Assembly (NCBI RefSeq): GCF_901709675.1
Contig: NC_051097.1
Coordinates: 627,039 to 691,038 of the forward strand
Length of the DNA: 64,000 nt
Source of the DNA: Syngnathus acus
Taxonomy: Eukaryota > Chordata > Actinopteri > Syngnathiformes > Syngnathidae
Reading direction: 5' to 3'
Each line of letters opens with the position of its first letter. Within the stretch, counting starts at the first letter, position 1. Of the stretch, positions 55,301 to 62,300 are shown piece after piece. The notes beneath the pieces were generated by a model. The model was not told where the DNA came from, did not search any database, and was given only the letters and a program-made list of their open reading frames with translations. Both the position numbers and the translations under genes were made by a program.

Positions 55301-55520
55301 GAATCGTAACTATTTTGAGAAATTGTTCTCTTAACTTGTTAAACCATAAACATATTTTGCATTTTATTTCAAATGTTTACAGCTGGGCATCCTTACTGAA
55401 GAGAAGGAGGCTCTGTTGGAATTGTGGGAGCTTCGCAGGCAGCAGTATGAGCAGTGTATGGACCTACAACTATTTTACAGGGATACAGAGCAAGTAGACA
55501 ACTGGATGAGCAAACAAGAG
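30788..55520 (+). CDS. sptan1: Alpha-II spectrin (non-erythrocytic alpha spectrin), N-terminal coding exons; continues past window
   Basis: Alpha-II spectrin pairs with beta spectrins to form the actin-crosslinking tetramer lattice under the plasma membrane. Nine coding exons (30788-31024, 32004-32129, 32537-32677, 33683-33963, 34096-34240, 37472-37626, 43532-43667, 43773-43874, 55383-55520) join in phase to 487 codons. They cover the N-terminal tetramerisation helix ([20 protein letters not shown]) and spectrin repeats 1 to about 4-5, with repeat landmarks such as [37 protein letters not shown] and [15 protein letters not shown]. The vertebrate protein has about 2470 residues, so about 20% is here. 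No lesion is seen. All introns are GT-AG except the fifth coding intron, which starts GC. The next exon (expected to begin AFLLNEDLG) is not found before 64000. The introns hold nearly all the transposons of the second half of the window. Confidence 0.97.
31361..31393. repeat. (CA)n microsatellite
   Basis: About 16 CA units directly before a SINE, in sptan1 coding intron 1. Confidence 0.95.
31394..31702 (+). repeat. tRNA-derived SINE (AFC-like)
   Basis: The head has a box A (tggcctagtggtagagtg) and a B box (gggttcaaaccc). The body includes ttggcactcagcattaaggg and the end has gtgtgacgatcattgggact followed by (TTTAAC)n. It matches my memory of the cichlid AFC/V-SINE type. A second full copy lies at 39640-39953 in reverse. 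Confidence 0.85.
31703..32003. other. sptan1 intron, nothing recognised
   Basis: AT-rich intron sequence up to the acceptor at 32003. Confidence 0.4.
32004..32129 (+). CDS. sptan1: sptan1 coding exon 2
   Basis: Acceptor ccttag at 31998-32003, donor GTAAGA at 32130. Encodes 42 residues beginning [14 protein letters not shown] and ending [10 protein letters not shown]; middle of spectrin repeat 1. Confidence 0.97.
32130..32536. other. sptan1 intron, nothing recognised
   Basis: Ordinary intron sequence between coding exons 2 and 3. Confidence 0.4.
32537..32677 (+). CDS. sptan1: sptan1 coding exon 3
   Basis: Acceptor caactag at 32530-32536, donor GTACGT at 32678. Encodes 47 residues from [14 protein letters not shown] to LGWISDK, spanning the repeat 1/2 linker. 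Confidence 0.96.
32908..33497. mobile_element. Composite non-autonomous DNA transposon, copy B (5'-truncated)
   Basis: Begins abruptly at about 32908 (gttgtgttaatggg) within the nested small hAT, whose right end is at 33070, and ends at 33497 with gatcggtgcatctctag. It is near-identical to 132-749. The ctctaaat octamer is present after the hAT end (33071-33078). It lies in the sptan1 intron between coding exons 3 and 4. Confidence 0.85.
33683..33963 (+). CDS. sptan1: sptan1 coding exon 4
   Basis: Acceptor ttcacag at 33676-33682, donor GTAAAC at 33964. Encodes 93 residues plus two bases of an Arg codon: [20 protein letters not shown] ... [20 protein letters not shown], most of repeat 2. Confidence 0.97.
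34096..34240 (+). CDS. sptan1: sptan1 coding exon 5, followed by a GC splice donor
   Basis: Acceptor gaatag at 34090-34095. Encodes [20 protein letters not shown] to [10 protein letters not shown]. The exon ends GATAAG and the intron begins GCAAGA, matching the AG|GCAAG consensus of GC-AG introns. The following exon fits in phase ([13 protein letters not shown]), so no other donor is required. Confidence 0.95.
35392..36672 (-). mobile_element. hAT element (cagtggtccccaacc family), copy 1
   Basis: The ends are cagtggtccccaacctttt and ggttggggaccactg. A perfect duplication (cgttagat) lies at 35384-35391 and 36673-36680, inside a unit of the 251-bp array. On the minus strand at about 36050-36110 a BED-finger remnant reads [25 protein letters not shown] is nested at 35518-35884. 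Sister copies lie at 38323-39346 and 53668-53836. Confidence 0.9.
35518..35884 (+). repeat. tRNA-derived SINE, (ATGG)n family, nested in hAT
   Basis: A-box-like tggcgcgctggctagcacg, B box ggttcgattcc, body and (ATGG)n tail as in 9525-9872. It is the best-preserved copy in the window. Confidence 0.88.
37472..37626 (+). CDS. sptan1: sptan1 coding exon 6
   Basis: Acceptor tttgtcag at 37464-37471, donor GTATAT at 37627. Encodes 51 residues plus two bases: [16 protein letters not shown] ... [15 protein letters not shown]. The consensus Val-x-Thr-x-Leu start follows directly on LKDK of the previous exon. Confidence 0.96.
37627..38322. other. sptan1 intron, no feature seen
   Basis: There is a short tandem duplication of ccttgagtccacatatggg at about 38234-38280. 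Otherwise nothing is recognised. Confidence 0.4.
38323..39346 (-). mobile_element. hAT element (cagtggtccccaacc family), copy 2
   Basis: Starts cagtgatccccaacc and ends ggttggggaccactg. A perfect duplication (ctttaaac) lies at 38315-38322 and 39347-39354. The minus strand at about 38640-38700 again shows the BED-finger remnant ([16 protein letters not shown]). A pogo-like miniature is inserted at 38988-39155. Confidence 0.9.
38988..39155. mobile_element. Pogo-like miniature element, 168 bp
   Basis: The ends are ccgtaattttcggactataa and the inverse, with almost full-length inverted repeats (gcgacttata motifs). The uninterrupted site at 36471-36480 (tcttactcat) in the sister hAT shows that the insertion duplicated TA (38986-38987 and 39156-39157). 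Confidence 0.92.
39640..39953 (-). repeat. tRNA-derived SINE (AFC-like), reverse orientation
   Basis: Reverse copy of the SINE at 31394-31702. Its tRNA-like head ends at 39953 (ggccactgagct), immediately against the pogo-like element at 39956. Confidence 0.88.
40351..41774. mobile_element. Inverted pair of miniature elements with catgtataatgcgc ends
   Basis: Arm A (40351-40838) and arm B (40839-41774) are the same element in opposite orientation. Both outer ends read ccgttttttcc(a/g)tgtataat and the outer flanks are TA (40349-40350 and 41775-41776). The inner ends meet at aaaagaccgttttttt. Arm B is longer because of poly-T expansion and foreign sequence at about 41350-41660. It resembles the pogo-like families in end structure; no transposase is seen. 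Confidence 0.75.
41548..41626 (+). repeat. Internally deleted AFC-like SINE scrap
   Basis: The segments accataccaaagactataaa to attgcctccctgc are joined directly to gtgtgtgacgatcattggga, skipping about 150 bp of the SINE body. An A-rich tail follows. Confidence 0.7.
41837..42200 (+). mobile_element. 3' end of a Rex/L2-like LINE
   Basis: The frame 41587-42045 ends in a reverse-transcriptase C-terminal tail ([20 protein letters not shown]) followed by TGA, a 3' UTR with ccgctgtgggatgaataaag and a (ATC)n tail. It is 5'-truncated. Confidence 0.8.
42424..42900. mobile_element. Fragment of a pogo/Tigger-like element (aatccctcgctacatcgcgg)
   Basis: The end-like sequence acagtaatccctcgctacat is followed by AT-rich DNA with repeated gttctaaaaaca(c/t)attta. 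A related end lies at 44908-45000. The partner end was not found. Confidence 0.45.
43159..43531. other. sptan1 intron, no feature seen
   Basis: Unique-looking intron sequence up to the acceptor of coding exon 7. Confidence 0.4.
43532..43667 (+). CDS. sptan1: sptan1 coding exon 7
   Basis: Acceptor tctccag at 43525-43531, donor GTAAAA at 43668. Encodes [20 protein letters not shown] to LLDRHQEHK, start of repeat 4. Confidence 0.97.
43773..43874 (+). CDS. sptan1: sptan1 coding exon 8
   Basis: Acceptor tttcacag at 43765-43772, donor GTAAGC at 43875. Encodes 34 residues, [18 protein letters not shown] to ACEEVKEK. An 11.5-kb transposon-filled intron follows. Confidence 0.97.
43875..44219. other. 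Start of the 11.5-kb sptan1 intron
   Basis: Unique-looking intron; nothing recognised. Confidence 0.4.
44220..44375 (+). repeat. SINE 3' half, (ATGG)n family
   Basis: The body from gtgtttgtctatttgtgccc through ggctgggataggctgcagc to gataagcggttcagaaga matches the 3' half of the SINE at 35518-35884. The head is missing and the tail has decayed. Confidence 0.7.
44376..45049. other. Intron DNA with a pogo/Tigger-like end fragment
   Basis: At 44908-45000, aataatccctcgtttattgc and accatccgcgacaggtgaaa match the end of a widespread fish miniature element (partner of 42424). The remainder is unrecognised. Confidence 0.4.
45050..45749. repeat. AT-rich dispersed repeat block with degenerate tandem units, left part
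   Basis: Units of roughly 115-130 bp share gggttgaatcggttgaaaaa, gtagaaattgg and gaatttggttgaattt. The same block resumes at 46985-47640 on the other side of the inserted THAP-bearing element. The class is unknown to me. Confidence 0.6.
45894..46112 (+). pseudogene. Truncated N-terminus of a transposon accessory protein (possibly the YqaJ-nuclease gene)
   Basis: A 72-codon frame starts [20 protein letters not shown] and continues ...[29 protein letters not shown] recall this N-terminus from fish proteins that go on to SWIM-finger and YqaJ-nuclease domains, but none of those domains is here. After NYLVD the sequence looks foreign, so the frame is cut there. Confidence 0.5.
46665..46850 (-). 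pseudogene. THAP-domain first exon of a transposase gene, with preserved splice donor
   Basis: From ATG at 46850 the minus strand reads [15 protein letters not shown], then [17 protein letters not shown] and ICNEDFISG. This is a C2CH THAP zinc finger: Cys-x4-Cys near the start, the conserved Pro and Trp, and a final Cys; the expected His after it is Asp here (CNED instead of CxxH). The exon ends at 46673 with CAG followed by GTATGT, a consensus donor. The next exons are deleted. THAP fingers bind transposon ends. Confidence 0.75.
46985..47640. repeat. AT-rich dispersed repeat block, right part
   Basis: Tandem-like units with agatgaacagttg, gtggaataggtag and gaatttggttgaattt start at about 46997, 47126 and 47250. 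Further right, gaatgtgccattaagaatga (47467) repeats a segment seen at 45254. Confidence 0.65.
47650..47833. repeat. Hairpin minisatellite, block 1
   Basis: Units of about 55-60 bp combine a short inverted repeat (gtgtgaaggc...gccttcacac) with (ATA)n and gtgaatggtgtagaata. The inverted repeat can fold into a 9-11 bp stem. Left end of the array that a hAT splits at 47842. Confidence 0.85.
47842..48341. mobile_element. hAT miniature with six internal tandem units
   Basis: The ends are taggggtgtccaaactttt and agtttggacacccct(a). A perfect duplication (gtgtagaa) lies at 47834-47841 and 48342-48349. The interior has six units of about 45-55 bp containing gacgt(c)caa(a/g)cgc(t/a)gcgcgttc followed by tctcccgggggg. 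It is inserted in the hairpin minisatellite. Confidence 0.9.
48350..48965. repeat. Hairpin minisatellite, block 2
   Basis: About ten units follow the pattern aataaaggacaggaataaca + atagtgtgaaggtcttcacc + ttcacactaat. The stem gtgtgaaggt/accttcacac is maintained in nearly all units even where one arm changes (aagac/gtctt swaps). Both strands stay open for over 200 codons, an effect of the palindromes and not evidence of a gene. Confidence 0.92.
48975..49436 (+). mobile_element. 3' end of a Rex1/L2-like LINE
   Basis: It encodes the last ~45 residues of a reverse transcriptase protein ([20 protein letters not shown] ... ILNSLPPSA stop at 49162-49164), then a 3' UTR ending gacaataaagcagactttga. 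It is inserted in the hairpin minisatellite, and its 3' UTR is that of 10200-10388. Confidence 0.82.
49437..49545. repeat. Hairpin minisatellite, block 3, and (ATA)n
   Basis: Two more units (gtgagaaggccatcgccttcacac), then (AAT)n, which merges into the L2 3' end. Confidence 0.85.
49546..53440 (-). mobile_element. L2 LINE, nearly full length, three frameshifts
   Basis: A CR1/L2-clade element in reverse orientation. The 3' terminus (attcattaaatttgtat) is at 49550. Coding order on the minus strand: APE endonuclease (53051-52158, with LNCRSLSNK and CETWQQPL; then 52420-51866, with [11 protein letters not shown] at about 52098), a linker (51633-51280) and the reverse transcriptase (51035-49677: [59 protein letters not shown]). 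The frame changes three times between these pieces. The 5' end is near 53440. A decayed relative lies at 13421-14620. Confidence 0.92.
49677..51035 (-). pseudogene. L2 reverse transcriptase portion, open for 452 codons
   Basis: An uninterrupted piece of L2 ORF2 starts just before the first reverse transcriptase motif ([13 protein letters not shown]) and runs to the natural end of the protein ([19 protein letters not shown]). The catalytic YADD is intact. It is separated by a frameshift from its endonuclease half. Confidence 0.9.
53510..53667. repeat. Hairpin minisatellite, block 4
   Basis: Units with gtgtgaaggccatcgccttc and gtgtgaaggtcttcgccttc, flanking the L2 on its far side, so the L2 was inserted into the array. 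Confidence 0.88.
53668..53836 (-). mobile_element. Right-end fragment of the cagtggtccccaacc hAT family
   Basis: From ttagctttgcgggctcgact to ggttggggaccactg it matches the right 170 bp of the copies at 35392-36672 and 38323-39346. The left part is missing. Confidence 0.85.
54080..54475. repeat. Hairpin minisatellite, block 5
   Basis: About seven units, several with gtgaatggtgtagaata as spacers, as in block 1. The array thus begins and ends with the same unit type, with the ggacaggaataaca type in the middle. Confidence 0.9.
54745..55140. mobile_element. hAT-like fragment, left end only
   Basis: Begins cagtgattcttaaccttgtt with tgcgcattcaccgaacccct inside, typical of a widespread fish hAT. 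The right end was not found. A 33-bp segment (gttttagcacaagaatggtc...) is directly duplicated at 55046 and 55089. Confidence 0.55.
55204..55310 (+). repeat. tRNA-derived SINE head fragment
   Basis: The A-box region tggctcaattggtagagtgg is followed by ggtctgacgaccaaa and then a diverged body. It is too incomplete for a functional tRNA: there is no proper acceptor stem or B box. It lies 73 bp upstream of sptan1 coding exon 9. Confidence 0.6.
55383..55520 (+). CDS. sptan1: sptan1 coding exon 9
   Basis: Acceptor tttacag at 55376-55382, donor GTAACC at 55521. Encodes 46 residues, [20 protein letters not shown] to [12 protein letters not shown]. It ends exactly where the next human exon would start. 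Confidence 0.97.
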
Positions 55521-56164
55521 GTAACCTAACTTAACGCAGCAATCCCTCCCTGCAAGTGTGCGTTTACTTTTACTAGGTGTCTTGGGTTGTGACACAGATC
55601 AAGCCTTTTTCCCTTTTTATTCTTATCTGCAGTCATAGTAATCATAAACTTTAATTGATGTGAAACCTGAAGTAATCTCATCTATTTGCCTTAATAAACC
55701 AGTACCCAATCTCTCCATTTCAAAAACCTTAGTGAGTACATTTCTGCCGCTAACAGGATATTGCAAAATTTTTTGTTTTTGTTTTAGCATTAAACAGTAC
55801 CAAGCATACCAGTCATCTGCTCAGTCAAAAATATTTTGCAATAGATATTAATGCGAATTAAATTGGGCAACCTAATTGATGGAGGTGGCCATAAGTTTTC
55901 ATCACTGTACCCGGGGGGCCACTTAGAAGCATGGGCTGACAAAAAATGTAAATATTGACAAAACACGGTAGCACCCAAATAGGTAATATTTGCATATACT
56001 GTCGTTGAAGATCATTGAAATGCATTTAAAAAATGGTGGGGGTAGTGAGGGGTTGTAAACCGGAAAGGAAATCTTTAAAAAAAATCCGATAGAAAAAATC
56101 AAAGCTGATAAATAACATATGTTTTTCTGTTTTCCTTGAAAAATGGGGCCTGGTTACTCTGGTT
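55521..56164. other. sptan1 intron after coding exon 9, no feature seen
   Basis: Ordinary intron sequence; nothing recognised. Confidence 0.4.
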
Positions 56165-56339
56165 TTTTATTTGTTAAAAAAGTTTAAATTATCCAATAAA
56201 TTTCGTTCCACTTCACGATTGTGTCCCACTTGTTGATTCTTGACAAAAAATTACAATTTTATATCTTTATGTTTGAAGCCTGAAATGTGGCGAAATGTTG
56301 AAAGGTTCAAGGGGGCCGAATACTTTCGCAAGGCACTGT
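56165..56339. mobile_element. Solo 3' terminal repeat of the Tc1DR3-like transposon
   Basis: Matches 6098-6275, including the terminal gcaaggcactg, and is followed by TA. Nothing of the transposase or 5' repeat is present. Confidence 0.88.
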
Positions 56340-56439
56340 AACTAGATTGTAGCGTTAACAAAGTACAAGGAAAGACGTGGGTTTGGTAAACGGCTCTTTA
56401 TTTAACAAAACAAACTTCCAGGCGTGTGGCGGCGTGGAC

Positions 56440-56737
56440 TTCCAGCCACGGAGGTGGAAGAGAGATCCATAGAATAGGACCGGGGGTGCGTAAAAGCCAT
56501 GACCGAGCCCCATCCCCCGTCCCCGGACAGCCACCCGGCCGAGCGCCGGCCCCCGACTTCTATCCACGGAGGTGAAAGAGAGCTCCGTAGAGTAGGACCG
56601 AGCGTGCGTAAAAGCCATGTCCGAGCCCCATCCACCGTCCCAGGACAGCCACCCGGCCGAGCGCCGGCCCCCGACTTCTATCCACGGAGGTGAAAGAGAG
56701 CTCCGTACAGTAGGACCGGGCGTGCGTAAAAGCCATA
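56440..56737. repeat. 118-bp GC-rich tandem repeat, about 2.5 units
   Basis: The boundary ccat(g/a) recurs at 56497, 56615 and 56733, exactly 118 bp apart. Units contain gccacccggccgagcgccgg and atccacggaggtgaaagaga. Both strands are open because of the repeat length and composition. Confidence 0.9.
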
Positions 56738-56889
56738 ATAGTTTTTCAAACCTTCTGTGTCACTCCAAATCCTTAAATCCTTCAAACTCTTCGTCCTCCG
56801 TGTCACTTAGAAACAAAGCCGCTAATTATATATGCGGGAAATATTGCAGTTGCCGGCGACAGTAACTCAGCGCAGTTGCAGTCATGGAG
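56738..56889. mobile_element. Pogo-like element fragment
   Basis: Contains ctgtgtcactccaaatcctt and a second gtgtcactta, matching the interior of 39956-43158. No ends are present. Confidence 0.5.
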
Positions 56890-57134
56890 TTAATATTACG
56901 GCTGCTATAATTCTGATTGCTCTCTTCTTTGACAAAGAAGTAAAATTTCAAATTTTATTAAGTAATGACCAGACAAAACAGTAGTGTATGGCAGTCCTGT
57001 TATATTTGAGGTAGCCAGTCCTCGGGATAATACCAGATCTAAGGTATTTCCATTCTTATGCGTTGCTGCCTGTACGGCTTGCGTAAAACCAAACGTATCA
57101 GTTAAAGTCTGAAACGCCGATGTCTTGTCTCTCA
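56890..57134 (-). mobile_element. LINE (L2/CR1-like), downstream piece split by a BEL element
   Basis: The minus strand encodes the end of an APE endonuclease: FQTLTDTFGFTQAVQAATH and then LDLVLSRG. The upstream part of the same LINE is at 62317-64000. A BEL/Pao element was inserted between them. Confidence 0.8.
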
Positions 57135-57413
57135 TGTCTTTGTAGTCTGTGATCAGTATTAAGATAGAATAGGTCACGTGACTAGAATCAGGAAGTATGG
57201 GCATGTTTCAGCGCAGTGTTGAAAGAGAACGCTGCTTGTTCTATTCTCTCCTGCAAAACTACTACCAACATTTTGTGTTATACAAGGCATCGTTGTTTCA
57301 CCCTTTCCCTTGTTATTAAACCTGGAGTCAACCTTCAACCTGGCCTTCAGAGTCTTGATGAGTGAAAGTGGTTGAGCTTACTGTCTTCGGATATTCAACA
57401 TATTTGGAGGGCA
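57135..57413 (+). repeat. BEL 5' LTR
   Basis: Begins tgtctttg and ends ggagggca, with tattaaacctggagt as the likely polyadenylation region. It matches the 3' LTR apart from about a dozen substitutions and an 8-bp gap, indicating an old insertion. Confidence 0.85.
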
Positions 57414-57473
57414 GGATAGTGAAACAACGTCTTCATCGCAGAAGGTAACAAAGTTAAACGCCAAACTCAGACT

Positions 57474-59200
57474 ATGGATGGACAAAAAGAACAGTCACTG
57501 AAGTCTAGATCTTACAAATCATGTTCTACAAAAGCGTCCTCTGGCAATGCTGCTGCCATGGCCCACGCCGCAGCAGAGGCAGCGAAAGTACTCCTTTCCT
57601 TCACAGATAAAGAAATTATTCTGAAAATGGAAAAGGCACAATTAGAGGCACGCATGGAGATGGAGAAGGCACAATTAGTGGCACGCATGGAGAAGCTCTC
57701 ATTAGAGAAAAACGTGGCTGAGGCCAAAGCAGAGGGTCTAGAAGCAGCGGCTCGCATCAACGGTAGTGAGCGAGGTAGCAGGAAGATTCAACTCGATGAG
57801 AATCCCTTTAACCCACTAGAATGGACCAGAGAATATGTCGCTCAGCAGTCCAAGGAGCATTCAATCGCCGCGCGGGAAGAATACGCTCCTACCGAAACTG
57901 ACCCGCTAAACATATTATCCAACCCGCTTCCGCATCTTCTCACTCAGGATGACACTAACCAGCTATACACAGAGCCCCCAGCGCCACCACGTGTACTCTC
58001 CCAGGATGAGCCTGTTCAGCTACGTACTCAGCTGACCTTGGCATCATAACCATTTTCTCAAGACGAGCCTGGACAGCGATTCACAGAGCCAACAATGGCA
58101 CCACATCTACACTCTCACGACGAGGCAAGATGGCTACACGTAGAGTCTGCATCAGCACCTTATCTTCCCTCGCAAGGTGACGATTCATATCTACGTGCAA
58201 ATACCGTGCCAGGTAACCCTATTACAGCTCCACGGCCCATATCAGAGAATGGGCCGTGCCAACCTCACCTATACATTAGCGAACAGACTACCAGCTCATT
58301 GGCCACAACAACATGCCCCTATCACATCTCTTATTCCAAGAGATACACAGGGCCATCAGGGCACATATACAGCTACACCCAGATACCGGGGTCCATCACG
58401 TCCAACCGTGCCCAACTACACACCCCAAAGCAACCAGCACGACCAATCAGGTATCAACGACGTCAGATATTTCGCTCATCGCGAGCTGGTCACTACAAGC
58501 ATGACTCAATTCAACGACAAGCCTGCGAGCTACAGAGCTTGGCGACTGTCCATTCAAAACGCAGTGAGAGGACTCCATCTCACTCCCAGCGAGGAGATGG
58601 ATCTACTGGTCAAGTGGCTCGGGAAAGTGTCGGGAGAGCATGCAAAGCGTATCAGGGATGTCAATGCCAATCACCCCCAACGAGGACTCCAGATGGCATG
58701 GGACAGACTGGACGCATGCCACGGAGCCCCTGAAGTAGTCGAAGAGGCTCTCTTCCAACGCATCAACAATTTCCCAAAAATCACCAACAAAGACTGTGCA
58801 AAGCTCCATGAGCTCAGTGACCTCTTGATGGAATTAAGAGCAGCCAAGGCGGACGGAACCCTTCCAGGCCTTCAGTACCTAGACACAGCCAGAGCAATAA
58901 GTCCCCTGGTTCAAAGGCCGCCCTTCAGCCTGCAAGAGAAGTGGCGGACGAACGGATTCAGCTACAAACAACGTCATGGAGTTTCATTCCCCCCCTTTGG
59001 AATTTTCGTGGACTTCATCTTCCATCAGGCTAAAATCATGAATGCTTCAAGGCCATTCGCCAAGCCAGAGCGTTCCTGAAAGAGCACAGAATCTGCTTTA
59101 AATGTTGCACGTCTACTAAGCACATGGCCCAGGACTGCAAGTATACAGCCACATGTATTGAACGCGGGAGTGAGAAACATAACTCTGCACTTCACCCTGG
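57474..59200 (+). pseudogene. BEL gag, broken
   Basis: Gag packages the element RNA. The start ATG at 57474 opens a frame with an Ala/Lys/Glu-rich coiled coil (repeated MEKAQLEARME), stopped by TAA at 58047-58049. The conserved BEL gag core is in another frame from about 58230 (QFNDKPASYRAWRLSIQNA, then EEALFQRINNFPKI). It is followed by a zinc knuckle at about 59090-59140 (CFKCCTSTKHMAQDC). At least one stop and two frameshifts interrupt it. Confidence 0.85.
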
Positions 59201-59339
59201 ACCAGTATCGCAGACCAAGGACCCCTACTACAGAGCATGGCGGGGAGCTAGCCCCTACAGCTCCTTCGGAGGTCACAAGCAATTGCACCGATGTCTGCGG
59301 TGGCGATCAGAGCGACAGATAATGCTCTAAAATCTGCCT

Positions 59340-60195
59340 TGTCAGGATCTACCCTGTCAACCATCGTGAGAAAGCGACAAAGGCCTACGCAATCATCGAT
59401 GAACACAGCAACAGATCCTTGGCTCGTTCTGAGTTCTTCGACACCTTCAATGTCCAAGGACCCCATTCTCCATACTCTCTCCGCACATGCTCTGGAGTGA
59501 CAGAAACCATGGGGAGAAGAGCTCCGGGCTACCAAATCGAATCCATGGACGGCAAAGTTAGGCTTCTCCTACCAAGTCTTGTAGAATGCAATGACATCCC
59601 AAACAACAGATCCAAGATACCAACTCCGAATGCTGCATCCAACCACCCTCACCTGAAATCAATCGCTCATCTCATCCCAGAACTTGAACAGAGCACTCCC
59701 ATAATGCTTCTCCTTGGGCGAGACATCATCACGGCCCATAAAGTCCGCAAGCAGGTGAACGGTCCAAGAGATGCTCCATTCGCCCAGAAACTCGACCTTG
59801 GATGGGTGATCATCGGAAATGTGTGTTTGGCAGGGGTTCACAAGCCTGACACCATAAATGCCCTGTATACAAGGACTACAGCGCAGAAACGCCCCTCCAT
59901 CTTCGAACCCTGCCCGAACGTCTTTCAAGTGAAAGAGAGGTAGTCAATTCCAAGGCACCGATCATCCTAAGCTACAGTCGACAGAGAAACTTACCTGCAA
60001 CGGAGAAACCGACCAGCTGGGTTCTACAGTGTTTCAACAAACAAAGGATGATAATAAGGTGGCTCCCTCCAGTGACGACCTCTCGTTCCTGAACATCATG
60101 GAAAGGAAACCAGCGATGAAACAGCATTTCCTCACCTTCATGGAGAAGGTCTTTCGGAACAAACACGCAGAAGTGGCCCCTCCTCTGAAGGAGGA
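59340..60195 (+). pseudogene. BEL aspartic protease and pre-RT linker, broken
   Basis: The protease signature AIIDEHSNRSLARSEFFD is at about 59387-59440, followed by the conserved LLLGRDIITAHKV and LGWVIIGN segments (frame 59419-59943). The chain breaks at 59943 and resumes in the pre-RT linker with FMEKVFRNKHAEVAPPL near 60140-60187. A TAG (60200-60202) lies at the deletion junction. Confidence 0.82.
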
Positions 60196-60202
60196 CAAAT
60201 AG

Positions 60203-61965
60203 CAGTGGCAGCACGTGTCTACAGAACTGAATCCTGCAGATATCGCCACCAGGTCCGTTACTGCTGCACGTCTCTCAGACTCCAGCTGGCTGTCTGGACC
60301 TGCATTCCTGAAACAGCCCCTTAAGGTCCAGCCTGAAGAAGACTTCTTCGAGCTGGTAAATCCTTCATCAGATCCAGACATCCGTCCCCTAGTGTCGACT
60401 ATGAGCACAACCATGTCGAGCAAACAACTCTGGTCTCAGCGCTTCTCCAAGTTTTCAAGTTGGACATCGTTGACCCACGCCATAGCTCGCCTAACCCATG
60501 TTGCTCGTTTTCAGAAGAATTCTACAACCGAAGCCAGTGGCTGCAAAAGTTGGCATCACTGCCACGCAACAATCTCAATCAACGAACTCTCTCAGTCTAA
60601 AAGAACCATCATCCGGGCTGTTCAAGAGGAGATCTATCCTCACGAGTACGCCTGTCTGCGAAAGAAGGAGAAACTTTCTAAAGACAGCCCTCTCAAAACC
60701 TTAGATTCCTTTGTTGACGCTGATGGTCTGCTGAGGGTCGGAGGTCGTGTCAGAGAAGCGCAGCTCCAGCAAGAGGAGAAAACCCCTCTCATCATACCTG
60801 GCAAACATCACATAGCAACGCTCTTGGTTCGACACCACCGTGAGAAGACCAAACATCAGGGACGAGTGTTCACTGAGGGCGCTGTGTGGGCCGCCGGTTT
60901 CTGGATAATTGGCGGCAAAAGGCGTGTGAGCAGCCTGATCCACGGGTGTGTCACATGTCGCAAACTGCGTGGCACCCCCCCAAACACAGAAGATGGCCGA
61001 CCTTCCGGCAGACCGCCTCTACCGAACCTCCATTCACGAACGTGGGCATCAATGTGTTCGGACCATGGACCATACAATCACGCCGTACGAGAGGTGGCCT
61101 CGCTCACAGTAAGCGGTGGGCAGTGTTATTTTCGTGCATGAGTGTACGAGACATCCACATCGAAGTCATTGAGTCCTTAGACACCTCCAGCTTCATCAAC
61201 GCCCTCCGGCGTTCCCTTGCCGTCAAGGGCCCTGTGAAGCTCATCCGTTCTGATTGAGGAATCAACTTTGTCGGCGCTTGTAAGGAGTTGAAGATCCCCT
61301 CGAACGTCGACAACGCTTCGGTCGAGAAGTTCCTCCTGGACCAAGGATGTGCATGGAAGTTCAACGTTCCACACGCCTCTCACATGGGCGGTTCGTGGGA
61401 GAGGATGATTGGAGTAGCACGAAAGATCCTGCACTCAATGTTCCTCCAGCTTGGAACTTCGAGATTCAGCCACGAAGCACTCTCCACACTGATGGCGGAG
61501 GTCGCTGCGATCATCAACGCCAGGCCTCTGATTCCAGTGTCTACTGACCCGGACGATCCTTTCATTCTTACTCCAGCAACCCTCCTCACCCAGAAGGTGA
61601 GTGTACCTTCAGCCCCAGTCGGTGACTGGATCAAAGACCTCCACAAGTCCCAGTGACGCCAAGTCCAATATCTGGCCCAAACGTTCTGGGATAGATGGAA
61701 GAAGCAATACCTCGCATCACTTCAGCCGCGACAGAAGTGGCAGGCTCCCACCCCAGACATCCAGCCTGGGAGCATTGTCCTTCTCAAAGACAATCAGCTC
61801 GTGAGAAACGAGTGGCCTCTGGGACTGATTACTCAGGTCTTCCCCAGCAACGATGGCATGGTACTTAAAGTCGAGGTCAAGGTGTCCAAGACGGGCGGGA
61901 CAAAACTGTACCAGCGTCCCATCTCCGAGATGGTCCTCCTTCTTGCCCCTGATAAGAAACAGTAA
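60203..61965 (+). pseudogene. BEL integrase, inactivated
   Basis: Begins after the missing RT/RNase H with STELNPADIATRS. The zinc-binding part has HHIATLLVRHH and CVTCRKL (60800-60970). The catalytic core continues in another frame: the first acidic position is Asn (GINVFGPW at about 61047; Asp is usual), the second is Asp at 61252-61254 followed immediately by a TGA, and the third is Glu in GGSWERMIG (about 61393). Another TGA lies at 61654. The C-terminal tail (PGSIVLLKDNQLVRNEWPLG) ends at a TAA near 61965. Confidence 0.88.
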
Positions 61966-62013
61966 GAACTGTATAATGGACCTTTAAGGTTGTGGCAAAA
62001 TGCCAGACTCTGA

Positions 62014-62300
62014 TGTCTTTGTATTCTGTGATCAGTGTTAAGATAGAATAGGTCACGTGACTAGAATCAGGAAGTAAGGGCATGTTTCAGCACAGTGTTG
62101 AAAGAGAATGCTGCTTGTTTTATTCTCTCCTGCAGTTCGGCAAAACTACTACCTACATTTTGTGTTATACAAGGCATCGTTGTTTCACCCTTTCCTTTGT
62201 TATTAAACCTGGAGTACACCTTCAACCTGGCCTTCAGAGTCTTGATGAGTGAAAGTGGTTGAGCTTACTGTCTTCGGATATTCAACATATTTGGAGGGCA
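62014..62300 (+). repeat. BEL 3' LTR
   Basis: Same sequence as 57135-57413, with an extra cagttcgg-like 8 bp near 62135. Sixteen further bases separate it from the flanking tgtctctca. Confidence 0.85.

Noticed and set aside
56355-56865. Pro/Arg-rich proteins on both strands
   Set aside because: Produced by the 118-bp tandem repeat.
57474-61965. Endogenous retrovirus
   Set aside because: Gag core, protease and integrase motifs are BEL/Pao type; there is no envelope gene and the LTRs are BEL-like.
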